From positions 18,972-82,971 of the forward strand of contig UQJV01000004.1 in the NCBI GenBank assembly GCA_900541475.1: a stretch of DNA of 64,000 nucleotides, written 5' to 3'. Below, piece after piece: positions 40,681-49,936 of the stretch (within the stretch, counting starts at the first letter, position 1; each line of letters begins with the position of its first letter). Below the pieces are notes generated by a model, which saw only the letters and a program-made list of their open reading frames with translations, searched no databases and was not told the origin of the DNA. This DNA is from an uncultured Collinsella sp. GTDB taxonomy: Bacteria > Actinomycetota > Coriobacteriia > Coriobacteriales > Coriobacteriaceae. The position numbers and the translations under genes were made by a program.

Positions 40681-40899
40681 TTATTTGCTCAGACACTCTT
40701 CGAAAGCTCGTTTTTCACTCTGAGTAAAATGCCCTTCCCAGTCAGTCCACGAACAGGAAGGCAACTCACAACGAGCGGAGTCGAAGCCCTCTACCGTCGG
40801 TCGCTCAAAATGCACGATAACCTTTTCGATATCGCCATCTGTAATCAGGTCAGAATGAATGACCTCGGTACCATCTTCGAATGTCATATACGGGTACAT
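40681..40899 (-). CDS. Small conserved acidic protein, unknown function
   Basis: A 72-residue protein from ATG 40899, preceded by GAGGTGG. It begins MYPYMTFEDGTEVIHSDL and continues VIVHFERPTVEGFDSARCEL, a pattern I recall from small conserved proteins of Firmicutes and Coriobacteriia, without known function. The longer frame to 41154 overlaps the divergent membrane-protein gene and has no ribosome site. It is 7 nt from the repeats that precede the radical SAM cluster but probably a separate unit. Two Cys residues are present. Confidence 0.65.
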   Translation of the reverse strand: MYPYMTFEDGTEVIHSDLITDGDIEKVIVHFERPTVEGFDSARCELPSCSWTDWEGHFTQSEKRAFEECLSK

Positions 40900-41073
40900 C
40901 ACGTAAACCACCTCGCAATAGTAAATCCAGTTTAGCATCAAGCTATTGCACCAAAGACAGCAGGCCCCCTTGATGAGTTGATGGTATCTGTTAAATGTCA
41001 CGTACGATTCACATCTGGTGGGTACCCTGATGGCTACACGAAACGAAGTAGATTTACACCGGGAGGACCCCGT

Positions 41074-42027
41074 ATGACAACCAAGTACACCGACGCGCCG
41101 CGCACGCGCGTCATGACGCCGGCATCGCTCAACAACGGCGTGCACGAGAACCATTCCATCGGACAGACCATGGCCATCGCGCCCAAAAAGGGCCTGTTCG
41201 ATGACATTTCCATTCCCCAGATCATCGCCGGCGCCGCAGCTGCCGCCACGAGCGTGGCGCTTGCTTCAAAGATCGGCATTGCCGGCTCGGTGATTGGTGC
41301 CGCTGTGAGCTCAGTCATCACTGTTGTGTCCTCGCAGGTCTACCGCCACTTTATCTCTGCCAGCGCCGAAGCCCTCAAAGGTACGCACGCCGCCAACGAC
41401 TACCCTGCCGGCGCCTATGAGCCCGTTGAGTTGAATGCCGAGGAGCACCTGGGCGGCGCCGCGACTACGCAGGAGATGCGCCAGATTGCGGGGCGCGCGA
41501 CCACGGCGCGCGTCGCCCCCAACAGCCTGCGCGCCAAGGCGGCGGCAGAGCGCAGCCAGACGCAGAAGAAGGTTATCGTCTTCTCGATCGCCATCGCCAT
41601 CGTCGCGGTCATCGCTTGCGCCGGCGCCATCCTTGTCACCACTGCCGGTGAGGGCCTGGGCGAGCGCCCCGAGCCAATCCTTTCGTCGCGCACGACCGAG
41701 AGCGATGCAAATGGCAACACCCAGTCGCAGGATCAGCAGGCACAGACGGACGATACGCAAGACAGTTCTACCTCTGCCAATTCGTCCTCGAACACCCAAA
41801 ACCAATCGCAGGGCGTCGATTCCTCTGCGAACAACAGCGGCACGCAATCCGGCACGACTGACTCAAGTCAAACGACTGACGGCTCTCAACCGAGCACGGG
41901 CGACCAGGCGAATGGCAATACACCGAGTACGGGATCTACCGACAACAGCAACACCAACAGCTCGAGCGGAACCGCGTCCGGCACGGCATCTGACAGTTCA
42001 AGCCAAGGCGCGACATCGGGCAACTAG
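41074..42027 (+). CDS. Membrane protein with long Ser/Thr/Asn/Gln-rich tail
   Basis: A 317-residue protein from ATG 41074 (GGGAGG 8 nt upstream). An N-terminal hydrophobic region (IIAGAAAAATSVALASKIGI to SVITVVSSQVY, about 45-85) and a second segment (VIVFSIAIAIVAVIACAGAILV, about 165-190) are followed by about 110 residues of low-complexity S, T, N, Q, G and D outside the membrane. The layout suggests a surface-exposed spacer, perhaps glycosylated. No family recognised. Confidence 0.75.
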   Translation: MTTKYTDAPRTRVMTPASLNNGVHENHSIGQTMAIAPKKGLFDDISIPQIIAGAAAAATSVALASKIGIAGSVIGAAVSSVITVVSSQVYRHFISASAEALKGTHAANDYPAGAYEPVELNAEEHLGGAATTQEMRQIAGRATTARVAPNSLRAKAAAERSQTQKKVIVFSIAIAIVAVIACAGAILVTTAGEGLGERPEPILSSRTTESDANGNTQSQDQQAQTDDTQDSSTSANSSSNTQNQSQGVDSSANNSGTQSGTTDSSQTTDGSQPSTGDQANGNTPSTGSTDNSNTNSSSGTASGTASDSSSQGATSGN

Positions 42028-42061
42028 GCACATTTGCCTCTCATAGATAACCGACCTGTAT

Positions 42062-42095
42062 AACGGGCGCGAATCGACAGCGGTTCGCGCCCGTT
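42062..42095 (+). terminator. Terminator after the low-complexity membrane protein gene
   Basis: AACGGGCGCGAA (42062-42073) pairs perfectly with TTCGCGCCCGTT (42084-42095), 12 bp, then TGCCTT. About 35 nt after the stop. Confidence 0.75.
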
Positions 42096-42167
42096 TGCCT
42101 TGGGCGCCGCCATGGCGAGCGCCATGCGATGGTAAGATGCTTTACATGTGTAAAGAGGAGATTTGCC

Positions 42168-43475
42168 ATGAGCAAGACAATAGTTAGGCCCACGCTTTCA
42201 CTGGGCAACCACATCTATCTGTATCGCCTGCTGCGCGATGCGATTGGATGCGGCAAGCAAACGTTTATGACGCAGGTCGAAGAGGCGCTCGCCGCTGGCG
42301 ACATGACCGCTTATGACCTGGGCTTCGAATCCACGCGCGAGCTGCTCGAAGAGCTTGACGACTGCATTAAGCTGACCGTCTTTAAGGGCGGTCGCCTGTA
42401 TGCCACCGTCATCGCCAACGAGGCCTGGGATGCCGCCCTTGCCAAGGGCGAGGACAAGCCCAAGACCGCCAAGGGCGCTAAGCAGTCCTACAAAAAGAAA
42501 AAGCGCGGTGAGAAGGACCTCAAGGCTGTGCGCCCCAAGCACGTTAAGCGTCCCGAACCAGAAGCCGCGGTTGAAGCTGTGCCGGAGCCCGAGCCCGAGA
42601 CAGAGATCGAAGTCGCTATTGAGGTGGCAGCAGAAGCCGAAACCGAAATCGCCGCCATGACCGATCCCGAAGTCATGCCAGAGCAGGAAGCCGCTGTGGA
42701 GCTCAACGAGGCATCCAAGTCGACAACCGAAGAGGCGGCTGGCCAGCCCGAGGCGCCCGTGTTCCAGAACCACGATGTCTTTGGCGACAACACCGAGGAC
42801 AATCAGTCCGACGAGCTCGCGGATCAAGATGCTGCCGAGGCAACACCGGAGCCCGAGGCGCCCCAGCCTGCCATCTCGCTCACGGTTGTCTACGACCCCG
42901 AGAACGCCAACGCCGGCATCACCACCATGGTATCCACGCCGGTCGAGGCCAAGCCGAACGTCGAGGCAGAGGACACTCCGCAGGCCGATGCCAAAACCGG
43001 GACCGAAGACACGTCCATCTCCGTGGAACCGACAGATTCCATAGCTAAGCCAGAAGCGGCATCTGAGTCTGCACCTGTCATTGAGTCCGCATCCGCACCC
43101 GCCTGTGACCAGGCTCCCACACCTGCACCGACTCCGGTCCCCAATTCAGCACCGGCCCCCGCTCCCGCAGCACCGACCATCCCCGGGGACTTCCCCATCG
43201 ATTTCGCGACCGAGGTCTTCTGCCCTAGCCCGCTGCTGCACCAGCTGTCGACTTATCTCCCCTACGGCGCTGACACCCTCGGCATCGTCGGCGAGTACTA
43301 CTGGATCGCTCGCGAGCGCGGTACCATCGAGGCCGGCCGTAACCGCGCGTGCTTCCCCCTGCGCTACACACAGGCCGGCAAACGCCACGAAGTCACCGTA
43401 CGCATTCGCCGCAACACCACCGGCGGCCTCGGAGCCACCTGGGCCATCGACAAGGTCGAAGCCCCGGTCGAGTAA
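42168..43475 (+). CDS. Acidic protein with LOTUS-like N-terminal domain and Pro/Ala/Glu linker
   Basis: A 435-residue cytosolic protein. Residues 1 to about 85 look like an OST-HTH/LOTUS-type winged helix (LYRLLRDAIGCGKQTFMTQV, then TAYDLGFESTRELLEELDDC), then a basic patch (KQSYKKKKRGEKDLKAVRPK), a very long acidic Glu/Pro/Ala-rich linker (about 120-340), and a compact C-terminal domain (FCPSPLLHQLSTYLPYGADT, then VGEYYWIARERGTIEAGRNR). AGAGGAG is 7 nt before ATG 42168. LOTUS domains bind RNA; the assignment is from pattern only and no function is known. Confidence 0.7.
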   Translation: MSKTIVRPTLSLGNHIYLYRLLRDAIGCGKQTFMTQVEEALAAGDMTAYDLGFESTRELLEELDDCIKLTVFKGGRLYATVIANEAWDAALAKGEDKPKTAKGAKQSYKKKKRGEKDLKAVRPKHVKRPEPEAAVEAVPEPEPETEIEVAIEVAAEAETEIAAMTDPEVMPEQEAAVELNEASKSTTEEAAGQPEAPVFQNHDVFGDNTEDNQSDELADQDAAEATPEPEAPQPAISLTVVYDPENANAGITTMVSTPVEAKPNVEAEDTPQADAKTGTEDTSISVEPTDSIAKPEAASESAPVIESASAPACDQAPTPAPTPVPNSAPAPAPAAPTIPGDFPIDFATEVFCPSPLLHQLSTYLPYGADTLGIVGEYYWIARERGTIEAGRNRACFPLRYTQAGKRHEVTVRIRRNTTGGLGATWAIDKVEAPVE

Positions 43476-43476
43476 A

Positions 43477-43516
43477 AAACGGCCTCGGATAGCCAATTGA
43501 CCATCCGAGGCCGTTT
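43477..43516. terminator. Bidirectional terminator between convergent genes
   Basis: AAACGGCCTCGGAT (43477-43490) pairs perfectly with ATCCGAGGCCGTTT (43503-43516), with A run and T run on both sides. It ends both the LOTUS-like gene and the lipoprotein gene. Confidence 0.85.
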
Positions 43517-43529
43517 GAATTCAGGCCTT

Positions 43530-43922
43530 TTAGTTGTCATCGGCGCATATAGACACCAGAGAAGCAAGCTCATCCTCAAGTTGCGGAGCAAAGTATCTAA
43601 AAGAAACCTGCGCTCCGGTCGGTATCGACTCAATCATATTCGCAGCATTATCTGAAACTCGGTACGATGCAGTTTCACCTGTCTTCAAATCCTCTATTGA
43701 GCAGACAGCGTCTTCAGCATCAATCGACCTAAGCACGCCTTTTCCTTGTAACATCACATCGGCATGCCCGCCAGCTATTTCTAATGAACCTGAGTCTGTC
43801 GCAGTCACTTCTCCGGAACCTCCGCGCGATATCTCTTCCTTTGTTGAACAGCCCACCAATGAAGCCATCAGCACCAAAGACAGAGCTAGACGAATCGCCC
43901 TACTTCGAAAAAGTCGTTCCAT
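43530..43922 (-). CDS. Small predicted lipoprotein
   Basis: An approximately 130-residue exported protein. The N-terminus MERLFRSRAIRLALSLVLMA is a basic plus hydrophobic signal, and LVGC is a lipobox, so the mature protein would begin at Cys with STKEE and be anchored to the membrane. The rest (CSIEDLKTGETASYRVSDNA, VSFRYFAPQLEDELASLVSI) forms a small beta-rich domain of unknown family. I favour ATG 43922, which overlaps the end of the peptidase frame by 23 bases; ATG 43934 is an alternative. It was probably co-expressed with the now broken peptidase. Confidence 0.7.
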   Translation of the reverse strand: MERLFRSRAIRLALSLVLMASLVGCSTKEEISRGGSGEVTATDSGSLEIAGGHADVMLQGKGVLRSIDAEDAVCSIEDLKTGETASYRVSDNAANMIESIPTGAQVSFRYFAPQLEDELASLVSICADDN

Positions 43923-45027
43923 AAGTCCACGCATAATAGCTCTGATCATACTTCAGGAAGGATAAAGATGAATTCCAGCCGTCCGCTATGCCAATCATCT
44001 GCCTTGTCTCTCCAGTTTTCTTACCAGTAAGTGTGGCGTAAGCCTCCGCTGTTACAGAATGGGCTGATCCGTTGTACAAACTCGCATGTAAAACATTCGG
44101 TCTATTAGAGTTAATCTCATTTTGAATGCTCGCGATAGCCGGAGAGGAGACAGTGCGGGCGATAAGAGTACTTCCTCTGCTTGCGCAGTAATTTGTAAAC
44201 CCCGTTGCACAGGTTGATATCGGCGTTCCGCCCAAAACAACGCCGGGAACAGTCTGTTCTTCATCGGAAAGAGCATGGGTATTGGTGTAATTCCATATCT
44301 GCATATATTGCGAAGGGTCGCTATATAAATTGGCAATGCCATACAGTTCCGCAACGTTCGAAAAAGCTGTCACCATACAAGCATAGTGGGCAGTAAGCCT
44401 CTTAATCTCGCTTTCATCATATGACATAAACTGAGAAATGGAACGAAATCCAGATACTGTGTAATCCTGCATTTGAGTTGCGTAAATTACGACATCGTTC
44501 CAGCTTGAAGGTTTATTCGATAAAACGACAGGCCGTCCTTCTATGGAAACAGCCGGGATTGTTCTTCCGCAATTTGTTGTTATTGAACCGTCCAAAGATT
44601 GCACACCGAATTCGAATGGATTGATCATTACGACTGGGTTATTGAAAGAATAAGACTCAACACCAAGATCTCCTCCCCGATCCATAGGGCTGACTAAGCC
44701 GTCTCCAAAACGATATCCCGTAAGTATTTCATCATCTGAAGCATCTAAAACCAAATAGCCCGCGGCTCTATTGAATGTCACAACCGGAACAATGTAGCCA
44801 AGCGGGGACCCATCAACGTCTACAAAAGGAATAGGATCAGAAGGCGTATACGAAGAGCCGAGGAGTCCCTTTATATATTTATCGGCAAGCTCTTGCGCAA
44901 TTTCTGAAGTAAATTGTATCTACTCACCATCAATATTGCCCGTCGAAGCAAAAACCTCTTTCGGACGTGCGGCTAAGGCGACAATTGAAGACGCGACAAG
45001 TTGCAGAAAACGACGACGCGAAAGCAT
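43900..45027 (-). pseudogene. Tat-exported papain-like cysteine peptidase, broken by one TAG codon
   Basis: From ATG 45027 the frame gives MLSRRRFLQLVASSIVALAA, a twin-arginine signal (SRRRFLQ), to residue 35, then TAG at 44920-44922, then resumes in the same frame to the stop at 43900 with coherent protein: a pro-region-like part (FNRAAGYLVLDASDDEIL), a likely catalytic Cys in HYACMVTAFSN, His in SAHSVTAEAYATL and IADGW with WTYGTTF at the end, the C10/C39-type papain fold order. One nonsense codon explains the break. Translation could restart at 44781 without the signal, but that product would not be exported. Confidence 0.75.
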
Positions 45028-45270
45028 ATGTTCTTCTTTCTAGAGGAGCGACTTATAAGATACTCCTATTCTATAACCTTTTTTGTAACGTTACAGCACT
45101 GGTTATATTTCAATTCGATTTGCTTATGTCCTTGTAACCCAATACGTCTTTACGTTTCAAACGGAATTAGAAAATCACTCATAGCAAAAACGGGCTTTAA
45201 TCCCAAAGAGATGACTTTGATTATGAATCAAACCAGCAGCCAGGACATAGCTGCAGTGCAATTGCTACAA

Positions 45271-45298
45271 GAAAGGCCGCCCTTGCTGGCGGCCTTTC
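45271..45298. terminator. Hairpin between the broken peptidase region and ettA
   Basis: GAAAGGCCGCC (45271-45281) pairs perfectly with GGCGGCCTTTC (45288-45298), 11 bp, 10 nt past the ettA stop. The 240 nt between it and the peptidase start (45028-45270) are AT-rich and hold no gene I can support. Confidence 0.7.
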
Positions 45299-45307
45299 TA
45301 CTTGCTA

Positions 45308-46987
45308 CTAGCCACGCGTCAGCTTGCGGTGAATACGATGCGGCTGGGCTGCATCCTCGCCCAGGCGCTCGATGCGGTTGGCCTGATAGGCCTCGAAGTT
45401 GCCCTCGAACCAATACCAGTTGCCCGGATTCTCGTCGGTGCCCTCCCACGCCAGAATGTGCGTGGCGACGCGGTCCAGGAACATACGGTCGTGGCTAATG
45501 ACCACTGAGCAGCCCGGGAACTCGAGCAGTGCGGCCTCGAGCGAGGACAGCGTCTCGACGTCGAGGTCGTTCGTGGGCTCGTCGAGGAGCAGCAGGTTGC
45601 CGCCCTGCTTGAGCGTAAGCGCCAAGTTCAGACGGTTGCGCTCGCCACCGGAGAGTACGCCAGCGCGCTTCTGCTGGTCCTGGCCCTTAAAGCCAAAGCT
45701 CGCCACATAAGCGCGGCTCGGAACCTCGGTCTCGCCGACCATCATGTGGTCCAGGCCGTCCGAGACGACCTCCCATAGGTTCTTGTCGGGGTCGATGCCG
45801 GAACGGTTCTGGTCGACGTAAGAGATCTTGACGGTCTCGCCCACCTCGAGCTCGCCCGAAGTCAGCGGCTCCAGACCCACAATCGCCTTGAACAGTGTGG
45901 TCTTGCCCACGCCGTTGGGACCGATCACGCCCACGATGCCGTTGCGCGGCAGGGTGAACGAAAGGTCATCGATGAGCACGCGGCCATCGAACTCCTTGTG
46001 CAGATGATGGGCTTCGAGCACCTTGTTGCCCAAACGCGGGCCCACAGGGATGCGGATGTCGGTCCAGTCGAGCTTCTGGCTTGCGCGGGCCTCGGCCTCC
46101 ATCTCCTCGTAGCGAGCCAGACGGGCCTTGTTCTTTGCCTGGCGAGCCTTGGGCGAGCTGCGTACCCACTCGAGCTCGGCCTCCATGCGCTTGGCGAGCT
46201 TGGCGTCACGGTTGCCCTGAGCCTCGATACGCGCGGCCTTGGTCTCCAGATACGTTGAGTAGTTGCCCTTGTAGGGATAAAGGTGGCCACGGTCGACCTC
46301 GCAGATCCACTCGGCAACGTTATCCAAGAAGTAGCGGTCGTGCGTAACGGCAAGCACCGCGCCCTGGTAGTTGTGCAGGAAGTGCTCGAGCCACAGGATC
46401 GACTCGGCGTCCAGGTGGTTCGTGGGCTCGTCGAGCAGCAGCAGGTCGGGAGCCTCGAGCAGCAGCTTGCACAGGGCCACGCGGCGGCGCTCGCCGCCGG
46501 AAAGTACGTTGACCGGCATGTCGGAATCGGGCAGCTGCAGGGCGTCCATGGCCTGGCCGAGCTTGGAATCGATATCCCAGCCGTCGGCGGCGTCGATCTC
46601 GTCCTGGAGCTTGCCCATCTCGGCCATAAGGGCGTCCATGTCGCAATCCGGGTCGCACATCTCCTCGCCAATCTTGTTGAAGCGATCGACCTTGGCGATC
46701 ATGTCGCCAAATGCCATGCGCACGTTCTCGATGACGGTCTTGTCGTCGTCGAGCGGCGGCTCCTGCTGCAGGATACCCACGGTGTAGCCGGGGGTGAGCC
46801 TGGCATCGCCGTTGGAGACCTCCTCGATGCCGGCCATGATCTTGAGCAGGGTCGACTTGCCCATACCGTTGGGGCCCACGACGCCGATCTTGGCACCGGG
46901 GTAGAAGCTCAGGGTCACGTCGTCAAGGATTACCTTGTCGCCATGGGCCTTGCGAGCCTGATACATCTGGTAGATAAACTCCGCCAT
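45308..46987 (-). CDS. ettA: Energy-dependent translational throttle protein, ABC-F family
   Basis: An ABC-F ATPase of 559 residues that binds the ribosomal E site and gates the first elongation step by ATP/ADP state. Two ABC domains: Walker A GPNGMGKST (about residue 39) and GPNGVGKTT (about 349), signatures VLSGGERRRVALCKL and VLSGGERNRLNLALT, Walker B LLLLDEPTNHLD and LLLLDEPTNDLD. Between them lie the arm and the linker (KNKARLARYEEMEAEARASQ). The start at 46987 gives the standard MAEFIYQMYQARKAHGDK. No export or resistance role is suggested. Confidence 0.95.
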   Translation of the reverse strand: MAEFIYQMYQARKAHGDKVILDDVTLSFYPGAKIGVVGPNGMGKSTLLKIMAGIEEVSNGDARLTPGYTVGILQQEPPLDDDKTVIENVRMAFGDMIAKVDRFNKIGEEMCDPDCDMDALMAEMGKLQDEIDAADGWDIDSKLGQAMDALQLPDSDMPVNVLSGGERRRVALCKLLLEAPDLLLLDEPTNHLDAESILWLEHFLHNYQGAVLAVTHDRYFLDNVAEWICEVDRGHLYPYKGNYSTYLETKAARIEAQGNRDAKLAKRMEAELEWVRSSPKARQAKNKARLARYEEMEAEARASQKLDWTDIRIPVGPRLGNKVLEAHHLHKEFDGRVLIDDLSFTLPRNGIVGVIGPNGVGKTTLFKAIVGLEPLTSGELEVGETVKISYVDQNRSGIDPDKNLWEVVSDGLDHMMVGETEVPSRAYVASFGFKGQDQQKRAGVLSGGERNRLNLALTLKQGGNLLLLDEPTNDLDVETLSSLEAALLEFPGCSVVISHDRMFLDRVATHILAWEGTDENPGNWYWFEGNFEAYQANRIERLGEDAAQPHRIHRKLTRG

Positions 46988-47171
46988 TTGTCTGTTTTAT
47001 CCTTTCTACCTGCTGTTTCCATATTCTTGTTTCGCTTTAGTGGAAACGAAATGAGGAAACCGGCTCTGAAACTTAGCGAAAAAGGGGCATGGTTGCCCAC
47101 ACCCCCTAATACTACCTGGGAAAAGTCCCCCGGGACACACTATGAACTGCGTACGCTAGTTTTCCGCAACC

Positions 47172-47876
47172 TTAACGAACAGCCCGCTGAGATTTGCGCC
47201 ACAGCAGATACGAGTAGACGTAGACGGCTCCGACCGAGCCAAACGCCAGAACCGCAATCACCGCGGCGACGACTTCACTCGAAAGCACCGCACCTGCCAC
47301 GCCCATCGCAATCAGGCCAACACCCAGCACCATAAAGCAGGCACCGCCAAAGCGCTGCGTACGGCGCCAGTTCTCGGGATCGGCAAGCGCCCAAGGCGTC
47401 TTGATACCGAGCGTATAGTTCTGCTTCACACGCGGCAAGTAGTTGCCTACGCCGATGAACAGCAAACCGATAGCACCAGAAATCAGCACGTTGACCGAAC
47501 CGACCGCCGGCACCACGCCCCAGACCGTAAGCTCACCCAACCAGCTTACGGCGCACATAAACAAGGTGAAGGCGATTACGAAGCCCTGATAGAACTTGCC
47601 CGAGGTTCGATATGCCTCACCTTTGGGATCGATGCGCGGCACCACGCAGAACATTGCGAGAAGCACCAGAGGCAGCACGCCGAGCGCGGAGGCCATCCAG
47701 CTGGGACCCCAACCGTCGACGGCGCCGTTCGCGCCCCAGTGCGTGGGAATCTGCCCAGGCAAGCTCGGCATCACCATGAGGTGCGCTACGACATTGGCGA
47801 CGCACAGAGCGATCAGCGCAATCCACACACGCCGCGATACCCCCGTGGCGTGAATGCCCTTGTTTTCGTTATTCAT
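47172..47876 (-). CDS. sdpI: SdpI-family membrane protein
   Basis: A six-helix membrane protein of the SdpI/YhfL type (DUF1648 at the N-terminus). In Bacillus SdpI gives immunity to the SDP toxin and titrates its repressor SdpR. Here VWIALIALCVANVVAHLMVM, the DUF1648 motif LPGQIPTHWGANGAVDGWG, SVNVLISGAIGLLFIGVGNY, the family motif YTLGIKTPWALADPENW, and TQRFGGACFMVLGVGLIAMG are seen. ATG 47876 overlaps the arsR-type gene stop by 8 bases. No toxin gene is visible, so it may sense another membrane stress. Confidence 0.87.
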   Translation of the reverse strand: MNNENKGIHATGVSRRVWIALIALCVANVVAHLMVMPSLPGQIPTHWGANGAVDGWGPSWMASALGVLPLVLLAMFCVVPRIDPKGEAYRTSGKFYQGFVIAFTLFMCAVSWLGELTVWGVVPAVGSVNVLISGAIGLLFIGVGNYLPRVKQNYTLGIKTPWALADPENWRRTQRFGGACFMVLGVGLIAMGVAGAVLSSEVVAAVIAVLAFGSVGAVYVYSYLLWRKSQRAVR

Positions 47877-48147
47877 CCTTATCACCTTCCGTGTTTGTAA
47901 AGCCCATAAACCAACCGATCAAGTCCTGCATGACGGTGGTGTTTAAGCTGTAAACGATGTTTTGGCCATGACGTTCGTCGGTCACCAACCCGGCGTTTTT
48001 GAGCGTCGCCAAGTGATGGCTCAACGACGGCTTGCTGATGTCAAAATGCTCGGCAAGCTCCCCGGCCGTGCGATTGCCCTCGCGCAGCAGTTCCAAAATG
48101 CGCCGTCGCGTTGGATCGGCAAGCGCCTTAAAACCCTCTCCCGGCAT
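47869..48147 (-). CDS. ArsR-family repressor paired with sdpI (SdpR-like)
   Basis: A 92-residue winged-helix repressor: FKALADPTRRRILELLREGN, then TAGELAEHFDISKPSLSHHL and the wing ATLKNAGLVTDERHGQNIVY. No ArsR metal cysteines (ELCVC type) are present, so it is not a metal sensor. GAGGAGG lies 4-5 nt before ATG 48147. The overlap with sdpI makes it a SdpR-SdpI-like autorepressor pair, in which the membrane protein would sequester the repressor when the signal is present. Confidence 0.9.
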   Translation of the reverse strand: MPGEGFKALADPTRRRILELLREGNRTAGELAEHFDISKPSLSHHLATLKNAGLVTDERHGQNIVYSLNTTVMQDLIGWFMGFTNTEGDKDE

Positions 48148-48326
48148 AAGACCTCCTCTCATCATCTCTCATGACGTGCACACTATACTCGATGTTTAGA
48201 TGTTTGTCTAACTATCTAATCTCAATGCTTCAAACCACATCAAAGTAAGCGCCGTCGCAACCTATGGGCGATTACCTATAATGGCAATAGCCAAAACACG
48301 ATTCGCTTCCCCATCGGAGGATGTCT

Positions 48327-49118
48327 ATGACCGAAACTGCTGCTCTCGTCGAGACGCGCGATACCAAGCTCGAGATCATCATGGGCCGCGAGGCACTTAA
48401 TAAACTCGCCAACGCCACGGTGTTGGTGCTCGGCTGCGGAGGCGTGGGCTCCAATTGCTGCGAGGCACTTGCCCGCGGCGGCATTGGTCATTTTGTAATT
48501 CTGGACAAGGACATCATCGCGCCCAGCAATATCAATCGCCAGGCCATCGCCTTTCACAGCACCATCGGCAAGCGCAAGGTGGACGTGATGGAAGCCATGA
48601 TTCGCGATATCAATCCCGCCGCCACCGTTATCAAGCGCACCGAATACCTGCTGAGCGACAACATCGACGAGTTCTTCGCGAGCGTTTTGGAGCAAACAGA
48701 CGGCAAGCTCGACTACGTCGTCGACGCCATCGACACCATCTCGGCCAAGCTCACCATTGCCAAATATGCTCAGGACCACGACATTCGTTTGGTTAGCTCC
48801 ATGGGCGGGGCCAACAAGCTCCATCCCGAGTGCCTCCGCTTTGCCGACATTTTCGATACGGTACGTGACCCCATGAGCCGCATCATGCGCAAAGAATGCA
48901 AGAAGCGCGGAATCAAGAGTCTGCATGTACTGTTTAGCTGCGAGGAATCGGTTAAGACACAGCCCCGCGACCCTTCCAATATCCACGAGCGCACCGAGTT
49001 GGGCACCGCCAGCTTTATGCCGCCCATCATGGGTCAGATGATTGCCGGCGAGGTTATCCGCCAGATCAGTGGCCGCGGTACCGAGCGCGTGCGCGCCGAT
49101 GGCCAGCGCTTGGACTAG
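48327..49118 (+). CDS. tcdA: tRNA threonylcarbamoyladenosine dehydratase
   Basis: An E1-like ATP-dependent enzyme that cyclises t6A37 of tRNA to ct6A. The ATP motif VLGCGGVGSNCCEALARGG (near residue 35), the VILDKDIIAPSNINRQ segment, DYVVDAIDTISAKL and RLVSSMGGANKLHPE are typical of the TcdA/CsdL branch, separate from ThiF and MoeB, and no adenylated ubiquitin-like partner is adjacent. Start at ATG 48327 because CGGAGG is 6 nt upstream; 48321 would be too close. TatD gene follows after 14 nt. Confidence 0.92.
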   Translation: MTETAALVETRDTKLEIIMGREALNKLANATVLVLGCGGVGSNCCEALARGGIGHFVILDKDIIAPSNINRQAIAFHSTIGKRKVDVMEAMIRDINPAATVIKRTEYLLSDNIDEFFASVLEQTDGKLDYVVDAIDTISAKLTIAKYAQDHDIRLVSSMGGANKLHPECLRFADIFDTVRDPMSRIMRKECKKRGIKSLHVLFSCEESVKTQPRDPSNIHERTELGTASFMPPIMGQMIAGEVIRQISGRGTERVRADGQRLD

Positions 49119-49132
49119 CGGAGCGCGCCGAG

Positions 49133-49924
49133 ATGGAGCCCCGATTATTTGATGCACATTGCCATCTTGATTTAATGGCTCACCCGGACGCTGTTGCCGA
49201 TGAGGCAACGGCGCTGGGCTTGGGTCTATTTGATTGCGGCGTCGATCCACGCGACTTCGCTAACGCACATGGACGAACCCGTCGCCCTCCTACCGTCATC
49301 AAGGGCATCGGCCTCCATCCCTGGTGGCTCGCCGACGGCCGCTGCGGTCCTGCCGAAGTCAATCTGCTTTGCAAAGTTGCTGCTCAAGAGCACTACATCG
49401 GCGAGGTGGGACTCGACTTTTCCGCGCGCTTTGATGGAAGTGAGCCGCTACAAATACAGGCATTTGACCGGCTCTGCGATACACTCGTGCAGTGCCCTCT
49501 TGCCGAACGCGTGATATCAATTCACGCCGTTCGTTCGGCAGGAACCGTACTGGACGTCCTCGAATCGCATGGACTACTCATCCCAAACTCCGACTCCCCC
49601 GTTATCATCTTCCACTGGTTTAGCGGCACTTCGGACGAACTCGTCCGCGCGCGTAATGCGGGCTGCTATTTTTCCGTCAACGAACGCATGCTCGCCACCA
49701 AGCGCGGTCGCGAATATGCCCGACAGATTCCACTCGACCGTCTACTGCTCGAGACCGATGCGCCAGCCGAACCAAACACAGAAACAAGCGCGCAGTCACT
49801 CATCAGATCACTCACAAGGACCTCAGAACGCATCGCCTCGCTCAAAAACTGCGACGCAAAGCGCATCGAGTCGGCAGTTTTAGCAAATGCGCACTATGTT
49901 TTTGACCTTCGCTGCCTTCGCTAA
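49133..49924 (+). CDS. TatD-family metal-dependent hydrolase
   Basis: A TIM-barrel hydrolase of the TatD type (DNA/3'-5' exonuclease activity in characterised members). FDAHCHLDL at the N-terminus gives two metal ligands; IKGIGLHPWWL, YIGEVGLDFSARFDG, SIHAVRSAG, and FHWFSGT follow the family order, and LLLETDAPAEP carries the last Asp. At 263 residues it is normal. GGAG precedes the ATG by 9 nt. Probably in one unit with tcdA. A long AT-rich inverted repeat begins 12 nt past the stop. Confidence 0.92.
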   Translation: MEPRLFDAHCHLDLMAHPDAVADEATALGLGLFDCGVDPRDFANAHGRTRRPPTVIKGIGLHPWWLADGRCGPAEVNLLCKVAAQEHYIGEVGLDFSARFDGSEPLQIQAFDRLCDTLVQCPLAERVISIHAVRSAGTVLDVLESHGLLIPNSDSPVIIFHWFSGTSDELVRARNAGCYFSVNERMLATKRGREYARQIPLDRLLLETDAPAEPNTETSAQSLIRSLTRTSERIASLKNCDAKRIESAVLANAHYVFDLRCLR

Positions 49925-49936
49925 CCCCTAGTGGGC

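Noticed and set aside
40681..41154. 157-codon version of the small protein beside the AT-rich cluster
   Set aside because: The N-terminal half is Arg/Cys-rich shadow sequence of the divergent membrane-protein gene; a ribosome site and recognisable start exist at 40899.
44920..44922. Recoding of the in-frame TAG as pyrrolysine or read-through
   Set aside because: No pyrrolysine genes are seen, the codon follows directly after the signal peptide and not in an active site, and no stimulatory element is evident; a nonsense mutation is simpler.
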